DNA of 64,000 nucleotides from NCBI RefSeq assembly GCF_000427335.1, contig NZ_ATMR01000095.1, positions 1-64,000 of the forward strand. The letters are read 5' to 3'. This stretch comes from Winogradskyella psychrotolerans RS-3. Lineage in GTDB: Bacteria > Bacteroidota > Bacteroidia > Flavobacteriales > Flavobacteriaceae. Positions 48,101-56,412 of this stretch are shown here, piece after piece. How positions within the stretch are numbered: the stretch's first letter is position 1; each line of letters opens with the position of its first letter. The notes under the pieces are model-generated. The model ran no database searches. It saw only the letters and a program-made list of their open reading frames with translations, and was not told the DNA's origin. The translations under genes and the position numbers were made by a program.

Positions 48101-48334
48101 GAAATATCCTTAGGTTATGATGTTCCAAGAAAACTTTTAGAAAAAACATTTATTGGATCTTTAAATATATCTATCATAGGAAACAATCTTTGGTACTTTG
48201 CACCAAACGTTCCGAAGTACACCAATTTTGATCCAGATATCACTGCATATGGCAGCAGTAATCTTCAAGGTATTGAGACACAGTCTGCACCGAACTCAAA
48301 ACGATATGGAATAAGACTTAATGTTACATTTTAA
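45179..48334 (+). CDS. SusC/RagA-family TonB-linked outer-membrane receptor
   Basis: Outer-membrane importer of 1051 residues. Signal peptide ends T-F-A-Q. Residues about 25-100 form the carboxypeptidase-regulatory-like domain ('SGVVSDDSGLPLPGVNVIIK'), then a TonB box and plug ('DEVVVTAFGIKRNAKSLGYS', 'DVQVLKGSVAAALYGSRAVD'), then a 22-strand barrel ending L-N-V-T-F. With the SusD protein 12 bases downstream it should import an oligomer (glycan, peptide or other). No glycosidase or peptidase lies nearby, so the substrate cannot be named. Confidence 0.97.
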   Translation: MKTKFRGLLTLLLVFLVQLTFAQEKTISGVVSDDSGLPLPGVNVIIKGTATGTQTDFDGKFMLKANVGDIIIISYIGLKTEEVEVGSSNTINVSLKEDASSLDEVVVTAFGIKRNAKSLGYSVKAVTSEEIVDNSEPDLIRSLNGKVPGVNVNVSTGVAGASNKITIRGTTSFQGTNQPLFIVDGTPYSNDQITTSSQITGGGGYESGISTLDPNNIADVQVLKGSVAAALYGSRAVDGVIVITTKSGKSGGNSRKGFEVSLTSGAYFEKIANLPDYQNTYGPGTNFSYGNFNGSWGARFDSRETIPTWNTLLTAFPDQFGPTVAYEARPNNVKDLFKTGFVRDNSVSFSSNGENSNFNVTISNLDQEGYIPFNTYKRTNFSVGGNTKLENGLTIGGNLSYSDGYQVGAFFGENQFAGAASSFARTLVLGRNWDLNLPYEDANGAPVIPNGGWDHPLWSWEHNQIRTGTNRTVANVNFSYDFNSHISARYQLGVNRYSLGRIEITDKGSRAAATLGRIVTEDYDSEEIESTLTINFNYDLSDDINLNLIVGNNVNQQSTHDVGYTGTELIADDIFTINNTANVTSDYDITTRRRLVGMFGDLGLSFKDYLFLNATARNDLSSTLPLDDNSSFYPSVSASFVFTDALGIDNEILNYGKIRGGWANVSRDAQPYQINKVFGIGSVWGGQPNVFIPATLGNPSLTKENTEEFEIGADLEFFNKRIILDFTYYTKTTTDLISGVNVPNSTGYSSFLTNIGEMENKGYEIGLTLTPIRTDDFSWTMFTSFTKNKNVVNELIEGLDQFAIDVNQIAYAKKGQPFGVFYGTAFARDANGNFLIEEGGGGVLQALDNKVIGDPTPDFKIGFINTLKYKGFTFGAQIDWKEGGDISSSTISSLLGRGVTKDTEDREGTYIIPGFYGDPTSGLPILDVNGNQIPNTTQLTANNLYFSPTTNSNTFAINSVDEANIYDGTVYRLREISLGYDVPRKLLEKTFIGSLNISIIGNNLWYFAPNVPKYTNFDPDITAYGSSNLQGIETQSAPNSKRYGIRLNVTF

Positions 48335-48346
48335 AAAAAAATAATT

Positions 48347-50056
48347 ATGAAAAATATATTTAAAATAAATCCAAAAAGAATTTTGGTGTTGGGTATAACA
48401 TTAATTTCTGTTATTTGTTATAACTGCAGCGATTATCTAGATGTTAATGAAGACCCCAATAATCCCACTGCTGTACCAATAGTGCAGTTATTAACAGACG
48501 CTGAAATAAATTTTAATAATATTACTGAATTTAGGTTGTACTCGGCGGAGGTCCTTTCTGCTTATGTTCATCAGTTCGTGTTCCGTGAAGAACAAGATCA
48601 ATATGGTGCTAAACAAGATAATATTACCGTTAATAATACTTGGAATGTAGCATACTCTGTATTCACCTCGACAAATCAAATCATTGCACAAGGTACTACT
48701 GAAAATGAAATGATTACTGTTGGTATGGCACAAGTATTAAAAGGTTATGCTACTACTATTATTGTTGATATTTGGGGTGATGCCCCATATACGGAGGCTG
48801 CTCAATTAGAGGTTGGCATATTAAGCCCTGTGTTTGAAGAACAAATGGCAGTTTATCAAAACGCCTTAGATTTAATTGATCAAGGTTTAGCAAATATAAA
48901 TAGTGGTGAAGGATCAAATCCTGGAACTCAAGATTTATATTATGGTGGAGATATTACCAAATGGAACAAATTTGTGAATACACTTAAATTGAAACTTTAT
49001 AATGAAATTCGACTTTCAGCATTGTTTGACGCAAGTAAATTAAGCACATTAATTTCTCAGGGTGATTTTATGGCTAGCAGTGCTGATGATTTCCAATTTA
49101 ATTATTCAACAACACAATCTCCAGCAGAAGAAAGACATCCTCTTTTCAGAGATTCTTATTTAACAGGTCAGACAGCTCACCATGCAAGCCCATGGTTTTA
49201 TGAAATTTTAAAAGGTTGGAATCCAACAATTCATAATGATGTAGCAGATCCAAGATTACCTTATTACTATTTTAACCAATTGACCCCTGGACAACTACCA
49301 CCAGATGTTGGAGATCCAACTACTGGCGATCCTAAAGCGGATTACTTTGATTCTTCCTCTGGTTTCCATTCAATTAGATTCGGTAGTGTTGGACCGGATC
49401 GAGATGGCTCTTCAAGAAATTCATCAACTTACCCAGGAATATTTGTTGCTGGTGGAAGATATGATGACGGACTAGGAGGAAATGCAGATGTAAGCGCAGG
49501 AACTGGAGCAGCACCACATAGGATATTAACATACGATGAATATTTATTTATTAGAGCAGAACTTATCAACGTAGGTTTAGTTGCTGGAGATGCTAGAGCA
49601 ACCTTACAAAGTGGAATTATGGCTTCATTTACTAAAGTAGATCAAGTTGTTGCTAATTCTCAAACGTCGCAAACTGTCCCTTTATTAGCAGGCACAACTC
49701 GCGCAAATGACTTCATTGATGGTATTTTAGCTGAATATGACACCACATCAACTGAAAAGAGGCTTGAAATTATTATGACGCAAAAATGGGTGGCTACTTT
49801 TGGGGATCCATTTGATCAATATAACGATTACAGACGAACGGGTTATCCTATCTTAGCTGATCCTAATGGTCCATCGCCAGAATATCAATTAGATATCAAG
49901 GTGCCTGGTAATTTTGCTCCTTTAGTAGACAGCGAAACTGAAAGCAATCGACCTTATCAAGTGTCACTATTCTGGCCACAGTCTGAATTGGAGGTTAACC
50001 GTAACTCACCTGACCAGAAAGATGCAACGACGTACACTATATTTTGGGATAACTAA
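48347..50056 (+). CDS. SusD/RagB-family substrate-binding lipoprotein
   Basis: Surface lipoprotein of 569 residues that caps the SusC barrel. Lipobox V-I-C-Y-N-C near residues 23-28, then 'DYLDVNEDPNNPTAVP', a hallmark of the SusD/RagB SusD-like-2 type. Helical repeats follow. It is immediately after susC and before a third lipoprotein. Confidence 0.95.
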   Translation: MKNIFKINPKRILVLGITLISVICYNCSDYLDVNEDPNNPTAVPIVQLLTDAEINFNNITEFRLYSAEVLSAYVHQFVFREEQDQYGAKQDNITVNNTWNVAYSVFTSTNQIIAQGTTENEMITVGMAQVLKGYATTIIVDIWGDAPYTEAAQLEVGILSPVFEEQMAVYQNALDLIDQGLANINSGEGSNPGTQDLYYGGDITKWNKFVNTLKLKLYNEIRLSALFDASKLSTLISQGDFMASSADDFQFNYSTTQSPAEERHPLFRDSYLTGQTAHHASPWFYEILKGWNPTIHNDVADPRLPYYYFNQLTPGQLPPDVGDPTTGDPKADYFDSSSGFHSIRFGSVGPDRDGSSRNSSTYPGIFVAGGRYDDGLGGNADVSAGTGAAPHRILTYDEYLFIRAELINVGLVAGDARATLQSGIMASFTKVDQVVANSQTSQTVPLLAGTTRANDFIDGILAEYDTTSTEKRLEIIMTQKWVATFGDPFDQYNDYRRTGYPILADPNGPSPEYQLDIKVPGNFAPLVDSETESNRPYQVSLFWPQSELEVNRNSPDQKDATTYTIFWDN

Positions 50057-50069
50057 TAAAAAAAAAGAC

Positions 50070-50951
50070 ATGAAAAATTTAAAAATTATAACCTTTGTTT
50101 TAGCATTTTGCGTCATCAATATCGCCTGTGAAAATGACGGTGGAGATTCTGTAATAGGATACAAAAATGGAGCATTGGGCAATTTAACAATAGTCGATGG
50201 TAGTGCTACCTCTATTATAAACACAACATTTGCAACCTTAAATCTTGAATTTAATGTTGATTTAGCCATAGGCAACCCTAATTCATATGATTTGAGAGCG
50301 CTATATCAAACAGTAGATGGAGATTTTTACGGACCTGTTACTTTAGACGCAGGTGTAACAACCTTTCCTAAAGACTATGTTATTACTGGTGCAGAAGTTA
50401 TTAACGCTTTCGCTGAGTTGACTGGTCCTTCAGACTTGATGGCTGGAGATATCCTTTATTTTTATCCTGCATTTACTTTAAGCGACGGTACTGTAGTAGA
50501 AACCTTAACTAGCGATGGGAGCACAAATTATTATGCAGCGGATTTCAATCAAATTGACAACAACACTTACTTCCTGCAATATGCTGTAAGTTGTGCTCCC
50601 CAGCCAGGTACTTACCGAGTTGAAATGCATGACAGCTACGGAGACGGATGGCAAACAAATGATGCAAATGGAGGTAACGGCTTACAATTATTTTTGGATG
50701 GCGTTTTAGATCAAGAAGTGGGATTATGTAATCCTTATGTCGACGTTCCTTATGATTGTGTTGACGAATCTAGTAATGGAACTGCAACTCTAACCATTCC
50801 TAATGGTGTAGAAACGGCGGTATGGTTTTACCCTGGTGATGAATATGGTGAGATTTCATTTGAAATTTATGGCCCTGATGATCAGCTTCTTTTAGCTGTT
50901 GAAGCAGGATCTGATGGAGGGCCACTTTCGGTAATTTTATGTGCCGAATAA
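50070..50951 (+). CDS. Lipoprotein accompanying the SusCD pair
   Basis: About 293 residues from the ATG at 50070, which gives a lipoprotein signal ending V-I-N-I-A-C; the upstream frame start at 50022 lies inside susD and lacks a signal. The first two thirds are beta-rich. The last third has D-S-Y-G-D-G-W near residue 187, a motif seen in many secreted proteins of Bacteroidota, plus several Cys. Likely a surface accessory to the SusCD importer (inferred from position); function unknown. A terminator follows. Confidence 0.8.
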   Translation: MKNLKIITFVLAFCVINIACENDGGDSVIGYKNGALGNLTIVDGSATSIINTTFATLNLEFNVDLAIGNPNSYDLRALYQTVDGDFYGPVTLDAGVTTFPKDYVITGAEVINAFAELTGPSDLMAGDILYFYPAFTLSDGTVVETLTSDGSTNYYAADFNQIDNNTYFLQYAVSCAPQPGTYRVEMHDSYGDGWQTNDANGGNGLQLFLDGVLDQEVGLCNPYVDVPYDCVDESSNGTATLTIPNGVETAVWFYPGDEYGEISFEIYGPDDQLLLAVEAGSDGGPLSVILCAE

Positions 50952-50998
50952 ACGAATCCGACATAAAATTAGATAGATTTATTATATCTTAAAATAAA

Positions 50999-51031
50999 AA
51001 CCGTTGAATTAACTTTCAGCGGTTTTTTTAT
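50999..51031 (+). terminator. Intrinsic terminator of the susCD operon
   Basis: AACCGTTGAA and TTCAGCGGTT pair (one G-T) around a short loop, followed by T6. It lies about 50 bases after the accompanying lipoprotein gene. Confidence 0.85.
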
Positions 51032-51153
51032 TTGGCTATACTTCTAAAAAAACTATAAAAAAGAATAGTTGTTATAGGCTAAATATTTTTATAAAATGAA
51101 AATCAAATATCATTTTATTTGGTTTCATTAAAATATCCCTGATTATAATTTCT

Positions 51154-52437
51154 TTACAGACCTAAATTTAAAATAGCACTATCTGTAGGCAAATAATTAT
51201 AAGCTCTCCAAAAACTACCGACTTTATTGTACTTCCACACAATTTCTTTTTCTCTGGTAACTTCCCAAAATCCATAATCTCCTTCACAAATAAGCGTATT
51301 TCCATTTTTGAGGCGCACCGCACCAGAAATTCTTTGATTAAACAAATCTTCATGAGTAAAACTCCATGCTACTTCTGGCTCATTATCAGAATTTGGCACT
51401 AAATTATAATTAGTCGGCATTACAAGTTCATAAATAATAGACTGTCCTTGACTTGCACCATTATTAAAAATTAGAATATTTCCAGCACCTGGTTCATTAG
51501 ACTCTAGGAAATTTGGAAAATGATTATTATCAAATAATCGTGTACCACTCAAATTATTATAAGCACCAGGATTACCAAACCTATAAATCAAATCTCCTCC
51601 TTTACCATAATTACCACCAACATCAGTAGAAGCTTCAGTGATAGTAGTAGAGTGATCGATAACCCAGACTTCACTAAAGAAATTGATACTTAAAAAAATC
51701 ACATCTTTTTCAGGATCATAATCGATTCCATTACCATGCATAATATCTCCATTATCACTTAAGGCGTAATTAGGATTAATCAGCTGTGGGTTATCTGCTA
51801 TAATGCCATAGTTAGGTAAAGTTTCATCAATATCTTGCACAAAATGGTCTTTAGAGTGCCACTCCCAAATTATCGCATTACTACTTGGGTTAACTTCGAT
51901 TAACATTTCAGGATAAACATCATCAACAGCATTAATCCCATACGATTGAACCTCACTTTTAACAACTTTCTCCCATACTAAAATTAGAACATTTCCATTT
52001 GGTAAAATCTCTATATCATGATGTGCTAAATATGTACTAGAATGATAATCAAACTCCCAATCAATAGAACCATCAGTATTTATGATTTTAATGACACCGC
52101 CATATCCGCCAAATGAAAACTCAAGATCACCATCTGGCTTAAAAATACCTAATAGTTTGCCACTTGGCAATATTACTAAATCATTACCCAAGTTATTTTC
52201 AAAATTCCATTCCTTTAGTTTCCGTCCTGTTTTATCAATTAAAAAAGAATACGTACCTCCATTTATAACACCAAGAACTAAGCTGTTTTCAAGTTTATCT
52301 GAATCGTATAATTCTACCTCCTCTGAAAGCACTACTTCTTCTATTATTTCAGTTGTAGTATCACTATCATCTTTATTACATGACCATACAATTACAACTA
52401 AGAAACATATAGAAATTACTTTAATTTTCATAATCAA
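51154..52437 (-). CDS. Arylsulfotransferase-family (beta-propeller) lipoprotein
   Basis: 427 residues with lipobox V-V-I-V-W-S-C and repeats that match arylsulfotransferase (ASST) beta-propellers: 'AHHDIEILPNGNVLILVWEK', 'INTDGSIDWEFDYHSSTYLA', 'NGNTLICEGDYGFWEVTREK'. Whether it transfers sulfate is unclear: many Bacteroidota members of this fold have no known substrate. It is convergent to the susCD operon and divergent from rlmB. The start may be the third residue (M-K-I-K-V). Confidence 0.85.
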   Translation of the reverse strand: MIMKIKVISICFLVVIVWSCNKDDSDTTTEIIEEVVLSEEVELYDSDKLENSLVLGVINGGTYSFLIDKTGRKLKEWNFENNLGNDLVILPSGKLLGIFKPDGDLEFSFGGYGGVIKIINTDGSIDWEFDYHSSTYLAHHDIEILPNGNVLILVWEKVVKSEVQSYGINAVDDVYPEMLIEVNPSSNAIIWEWHSKDHFVQDIDETLPNYGIIADNPQLINPNYALSDNGDIMHGNGIDYDPEKDVIFLSINFFSEVWVIDHSTTITEASTDVGGNYGKGGDLIYRFGNPGAYNNLSGTRLFDNNHFPNFLESNEPGAGNILIFNNGASQGQSIIYELVMPTNYNLVPNSDNEPEVAWSFTHEDLFNQRISGAVRLKNGNTLICEGDYGFWEVTREKEIVWKYNKVGSFWRAYNYLPTDSAILNLGL

Positions 52438-52480
52438 GAACTTTTAGTGAAAGATATTAAATTATTAAGCTATTAAAAAC

Positions 52481-52488
52481 TAATTTTG
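52481..52488 (+). promoter_or_regulatory. Probable -7 promoter element for rlmB
   Basis: TAATTTTG fits TAnnTTTG and lies 36 bases before the ATG. No good TTTG is found 19 bases upstream. Confidence 0.4.
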
Positions 52489-52524
52489 CAATATAACTTT
52501 TAAATAAAACCCAGCTTTTATAGC

Positions 52525-53259
52525 ATGAAAAACGAAACTACCATTTTTGGAATTAGAGCAATTATAGAAGCTATTAAATCTAACGAAACCATTGACAAGG
52601 TTTTTATGCAAAAAGGTTTGCAAGGTGAATTGTTTAAAGAACTAGAGCAAGCTATTCGTTCTGCAGGTATCAATTCATCATACGTACCTATCGAAAAGTT
52701 GAATCGCTTAACACGTGGAAATCATCAAGGTGCTGTTGCTCAAATTTCGCCAATTGAGTTTCATGATATTGACGACTTAGTAATGAGCGTTATTGAATCT
52801 GGAAAAACACCGTTATTCCTTTTACTAGATCAATTAAGTGATGTTAGAAATTTTGGTGCTATAGTCCGTACTGCAGAATGTACTGGCGTTAATGGTATTA
52901 TTATTCAGAAAAAAGGTGGAGCTCCTATAAATGGAGATACGATTAAAACAAGTGCTGGTGCTATATTTAAAATGCCAATTTGTAAAGTTGATCATATAAA
53001 GGATGCCGTTTTTCATATGCAATCTTCTGGAATTAGAGTTATTGCAGCAACAGAAAAAGCAGAGCATTATTTATACGATGTATCATTTAAAGAACCGTGT
53101 GCTATAATAATGGGTTCTGAAGATAGAGGTATTAATCCGTCTGTATTAAAAGTAGTTGATGACCAAGCCAAACTTCCAATATTAGGCGAAATAGAATCCT
53201 TGAATGTTTCTGTAGCTTGTGGTGCGTTTTTGTATGAAGCTGTTAGGCAACGTAGTTAG
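52525..53259 (+). CDS. rlmB: 23S rRNA 2'-O-ribose methyltransferase, RlmB/TrmH family
   Basis: SPOUT-class methyltransferase of 244 residues. The N-terminal substrate-binding domain ('TTIFGIRAIIEAIKSNETID') is followed by the knotted domain: motif 1 'SDVRNFGAIVRTAECTGVNG', motif 2 'CAIIMGSEDRGINPSVLKVV' and motif 3 'LPILGEIESLNVSVACGAFL'. The target is probably G2251 of 23S rRNA. A heptamer repeat array starts one base after the stop. Confidence 0.94.
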   Translation: MKNETTIFGIRAIIEAIKSNETIDKVFMQKGLQGELFKELEQAIRSAGINSSYVPIEKLNRLTRGNHQGAVAQISPIEFHDIDDLVMSVIESGKTPLFLLLDQLSDVRNFGAIVRTAECTGVNGIIIQKKGGAPINGDTIKTSAGAIFKMPICKVDHIKDAVFHMQSSGIRVIAATEKAEHYLYDVSFKEPCAIIMGSEDRGINPSVLKVVDDQAKLPILGEIESLNVSVACGAFLYEAVRQRS

Positions 53260-53260
53260 T

Positions 53261-53292
53261 TAGCCTTTAGCCTTTAGCCTTTAGCCTTTAGC
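53261..53292. repeat. Heptamer tandem repeat (TAGCCTT, 4.6 copies)
   Basis: Perfect 7-base units directly after the rlmB stop, between convergent genes. A second, different heptamer array follows rarA in the same way. Confidence 0.95.
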
Positions 53293-53363
53293 AAAAATTG
53301 TAAAATTGAACTTAAATCATTTTTTACCTTGAATCACATTAGCTGCTCTTTTGCTGATAAAAT

Positions 53364-54131
53364 TTAGTCTTCCTTTTTCTTAAAGATATAATTGATGCTT
53401 TGAGCTTGATTTATTTTAGGTTCAATATTGAGTTCAGATTCATTTTCGATTTCGACTTCAGGTTCAAATTCAATAAAGTTTCCGTTTTCATCAAAGTGTT
53501 TCATAAACGGATCATCATCTTCGTTATAATCGGGTTGTTCCCATTTATAACGGTCGGGTTTTGCTACTTGTTTTCTAAAAATTAAAGCGAACACCAAACC
53601 TGTAACTAAACCGCTTAAATGGCCTTCCCAAGACATCCCACTTTTTATAGGGAACACATACCAAATCATACTTCCGTAAAGGAATATAACAACTAACGAT
53701 AGCGCTATAAGCCGGTAATGTTTGGCAAAAATGCCTTTAAAAAACATAAAGCTGACTAAGACATAAACCAATCCACTAGCCCCAATATGATTTCCTGAAC
53801 TCGCGATAAGCCACGTTAAAAAACCAGAAAGTAAAATACCAAAGCCGATAACCTGCCACGCTATTTTATTATAGAAATAAAATAAGGCTACACTCAGCAC
53901 AAAGAGAGGAATTGAATTATTGTAAATATGATTAATATCTCCATGTAAAAATGGACTTGTAATAATTCCTGAAAGCCCTTCTAACCTCTGAGGCCTTATA
54001 CCAAAAGCCTTTATACCACTATCAATCCTTACCTGATACCAAAACACCAACCAAATAGCAAATAAAATCATCAAAGGATAGATAATAATAGTGTTAGAGT
54101 ATTTAAAATGTTGCGTTTTGCTCATATTCAA
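53364..54131 (-). CDS. Rhomboid-family intramembrane serine protease
   Basis: 255 residues with about six membrane segments. The catalytic Ser119 lies in N-H-I-G-A-S-G and His171 in W-E-G-H-L-S-G; the first-segment residues H-G-D-I-N-H-I-Y-N-N form the conserved oxyanion region. A soluble acidic C-terminal tail of about 60 residues is rich in Glu and Asn. Cleaves membrane proteins; substrate unknown. Confidence 0.93.
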   Translation of the reverse strand: MNMSKTQHFKYSNTIIIYPLMILFAIWLVFWYQVRIDSGIKAFGIRPQRLEGLSGIITSPFLHGDINHIYNNSIPLFVLSVALFYFYNKIAWQVIGFGILLSGFLTWLIASSGNHIGASGLVYVLVSFMFFKGIFAKHYRLIALSLVVIFLYGSMIWYVFPIKSGMSWEGHLSGLVTGLVFALIFRKQVAKPDRYKWEQPDYNEDDDPFMKHFDENGNFIEFEPEVEIENESELNIEPKINQAQSINYIFKKKED

Positions 54132-54263
54132 ATTTAACTAAAGTCTTTCAAATTTATAGCCAAAATTGAATTGTCTGAAATAATGGCAGAAACATAAAAT
54201 TCATCCCCTTCAGTTTTAACATGAATTTCATAGATTTCATTAATCCATCACAAAAGCATTTCG

Positions 54264-54271
54264 TAATTTTG
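54264..54271 (+). promoter_or_regulatory. TAnnTTTG element next to the rarA start
   Basis: TAATTTTG ends only four bases before the ATG. If used, the message would be leaderless or nearly so. It could be a chance match in AT-rich DNA. Confidence 0.3.
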
Positions 54272-54275
54272 AATT

Positions 54276-55553
54276 ATGAATATTCCACTAGCAGAACGTT
54301 TAAGACCAAATACATTAGATGATTATTTAAGTCAGCAACATTTAGTAGGTAAAGATGGTATGCTCTATCAGCAAATTAAAAATGGCGTGATTCCTTCTCT
54401 TATACTCTGGGGCCCTCCTGGTATCGGAAAAACAACACTTGCCAATGTAATTGCTAATGAATCTGACCGTCCATTCTTTAAGTTAAGTGCTATAAATTCT
54501 GGTGTTAAAGACATTAGAGAAGTTATAGATAAAGCTAAGAAAAGTGGTGGTATGTTCACTACAAAAAACCCGATATTGTTTATTGATGAAATCCATCGTT
54601 TTAGCAAATCGCAACAAGATTCACTTTTAGAAGCTGTTGAGAAAGGGTGGGTAACGCTAATTGGTGCAACCACAGAAAACCCAAGTTTTGAAGTTATTTC
54701 TGCATTATTATCGCGTTGCCAAGTTTATACTCTAAATGCTTTTAGTAAAGCTGATTTAGAAGCCTTATTACAACGTGCCATAAAAAAAGACACCACACTT
54801 TCTAAATTAAATATTGAACTAAAAGAAACCGAAGCTTTACTCCGTTTATCTGGAGGTGACGCTAGAAAATTACTTAATATTTTTGAATTATTAGTCGCGT
54901 CGTTTGAAGGTGATCAAATTATTATCACTAATGATTTAGTGACCAAACAAGTACAAAGCAAAGCCGCTCGTTACGACAAAGCTGGCGAACAACATTACGA
55001 TATTATTTCGGCATTTATAAAATCGATTCGTGGTAGCGATCCTAATGCTGCTGTATATTATTTAGCTAGAATGATTGAAGGAGGAGAAGACGTTAAGTTT
55101 ATTGCCAGACGATTATTAATTTTATCTAGTGAAGATATTGGTAATGCTAATCCGACAGCTTTAGTGATTGCGAATAACACGTTTCAGGCTGTATCTGTTA
55201 TAGGTAATCCTGAATCTCGAATTATATTAAGTCAATGCGCCACCTATTTAGCAAGTTCTCCAAAAAGTAATGCGGCCTATGAAGCTATTGGAAAAGCACA
55301 ACAATTAGTGAAAGACACTGGAGATTTATCAGTTCCGATTGCGATGAGAAATGCACCAACGAAGCTGGTGAAAGAGCTCGGTTATGGTGATACCTACAAA
55401 TATTCGCACAGTTACGAAAACAATTTCGCGGCTCAAGAATTTCTTCCTGAAGAAATAGCCAACACTAAATTATACAACCCAGGTAATAATGCTCGCGAGC
55501 AAGCCCAACGCAATCATTTAAAGATGCTTTGGAAAGAGAAGTATGGGTATTAG
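54276..55553 (+). CDS. rarA: Replication-associated recombination protein A (AAA+ ATPase)
   Basis: Clamp-loader-like ATPase acting at stalled replication forks; 425 residues. Walker A G-P-P-G-I-G-K-T-T near 46-54, Walker B I-L-F-I-D-E-I-H-R near 103-111, sensor 1 'LIGATTENPSFEVISALLSR' and the C-terminal tetramerisation domain ('SIRGSDPNAAVYYLARMIEG') are all present. A heptamer array follows the stop. Confidence 0.97.
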   Translation: MNIPLAERLRPNTLDDYLSQQHLVGKDGMLYQQIKNGVIPSLILWGPPGIGKTTLANVIANESDRPFFKLSAINSGVKDIREVIDKAKKSGGMFTTKNPILFIDEIHRFSKSQQDSLLEAVEKGWVTLIGATTENPSFEVISALLSRCQVYTLNAFSKADLEALLQRAIKKDTTLSKLNIELKETEALLRLSGGDARKLLNIFELLVASFEGDQIIITNDLVTKQVQSKAARYDKAGEQHYDIISAFIKSIRGSDPNAAVYYLARMIEGGEDVKFIARRLLILSSEDIGNANPTALVIANNTFQAVSVIGNPESRIILSQCATYLASSPKSNAAYEAIGKAQQLVKDTGDLSVPIAMRNAPTKLVKELGYGDTYKYSHSYENNFAAQEFLPEEIANTKLYNPGNNAREQAQRNHLKMLWKEKYGY

Positions 55554-55601
55554 TTGTTGGTTGTTGGTTGTTGGTTGTTGGTTGTTGGTTGTTGGTTGTT
55601 G
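55554..55601. repeat. Heptamer tandem repeat (TTGTTGG, 6.9 copies)
   Basis: Perfect 7-base units that begin immediately after the rarA stop codon and end six bases before the end of the convergent gene. Confidence 0.97.
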
Positions 55602-55606
55602 AAAAA

Positions 55607-56401
55607 TCAGAATTTAATATTCAATTTTTTCTCTATTGTTGAAGCTCCATTATTTTCAGAATAAATCCACTGCCCTTCTTTATTAAAAACAATGGCATTT
55701 TTATCTTTAACGATAAAGACGTCTTTCGCTGAAGAATCCAACAAAATCATAACAACCTTTGGTTCTGAGTTTACTAACTGAAATCCATTTGTTATGGCTT
55801 GAGCATAATACAGCTCTTGCTTCACTTCGTTAGATGATATGGCTGCAGTTTTCGTAGTTACGTCCTTAGGCTTAACTTTAGTTTTCACTATTTTACTAGT
55901 TTCTTTAACTTCAACATACGTTAAAGACTGCTTGTCTTCTTTAGGTTTAGCTTCAACACTTTCTTTAGAAGCATACTCATAATTTAAGTTTTGGAAGGTT
56001 TCAAACGCTTCTCTTAAAGCTTCGTTATAAGCCTTTTTATAGTCCTTTACTCTTGATTCACCTATTTGAGATTTCATAATGACCACATCATAACAATCTT
56101 TCAGTATAATTTCTAATTTAGTTTTAAACAAACTACCTTCATCATTAGACACCTCAGCAATTAATCCTAAACAACGATCTGACTTTAAATCATCGGGTAA
56201 CTCTTCAACAAAATAAGCGTCATATCCATACTTATTGAATAAAAATTTAGTTAAAGAATTTAGTTGGTACTGATCATCACTTTTAGAGAATTCATACGCT
56301 TTCGGAATAATTATATATTTATAATCATTCATGTTTTTTTGTGCATATCCTAAACAACTTATGATAACAAATGAAATGGTAAATATTATTTTCTTTAACA
56401 T
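55607..56401 (-). CDS. Hypothetical secreted protein
   Basis: 264 residues with a signal peptide ending C-L-G-Y-A-Q. Residues about 25-145 form an alpha/beta region ('YKYIIIPKAYEFSKSDDQYQ', 'RCLGLIAEVSNDEGSLFKTK'), followed by a Lys/Thr/Val-rich linker and a C-terminal strand-rich part. I do not recognise a catalytic motif. It lies 11 bases after the HAD phosphatase gene and probably shares its transcript. Conserved unknowns of this form occur in Flavobacteriaceae. Confidence 0.75.
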   Translation of the reverse strand: MLKKIIFTISFVIISCLGYAQKNMNDYKYIIIPKAYEFSKSDDQYQLNSLTKFLFNKYGYDAYFVEELPDDLKSDRCLGLIAEVSNDEGSLFKTKLEIILKDCYDVVIMKSQIGESRVKDYKKAYNEALREAFETFQNLNYEYASKESVEAKPKEDKQSLTYVEVKETSKIVKTKVKPKDVTTKTAAISSNEVKQELYYAQAITNGFQLVNSEPKVVMILLDSSAKDVFIVKDKNAIVFNKEGQWIYSENNGASTIEKKLNIKF

Positions 56402-56412
56402 GGGTTTAAATT

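Noticed and set aside
52834-53067. Minus-strand ORF inside rlmB
   Set aside because: Antisense to conserved SPOUT motifs; Cys/Ser/Asn-rich composition of a shadow frame.
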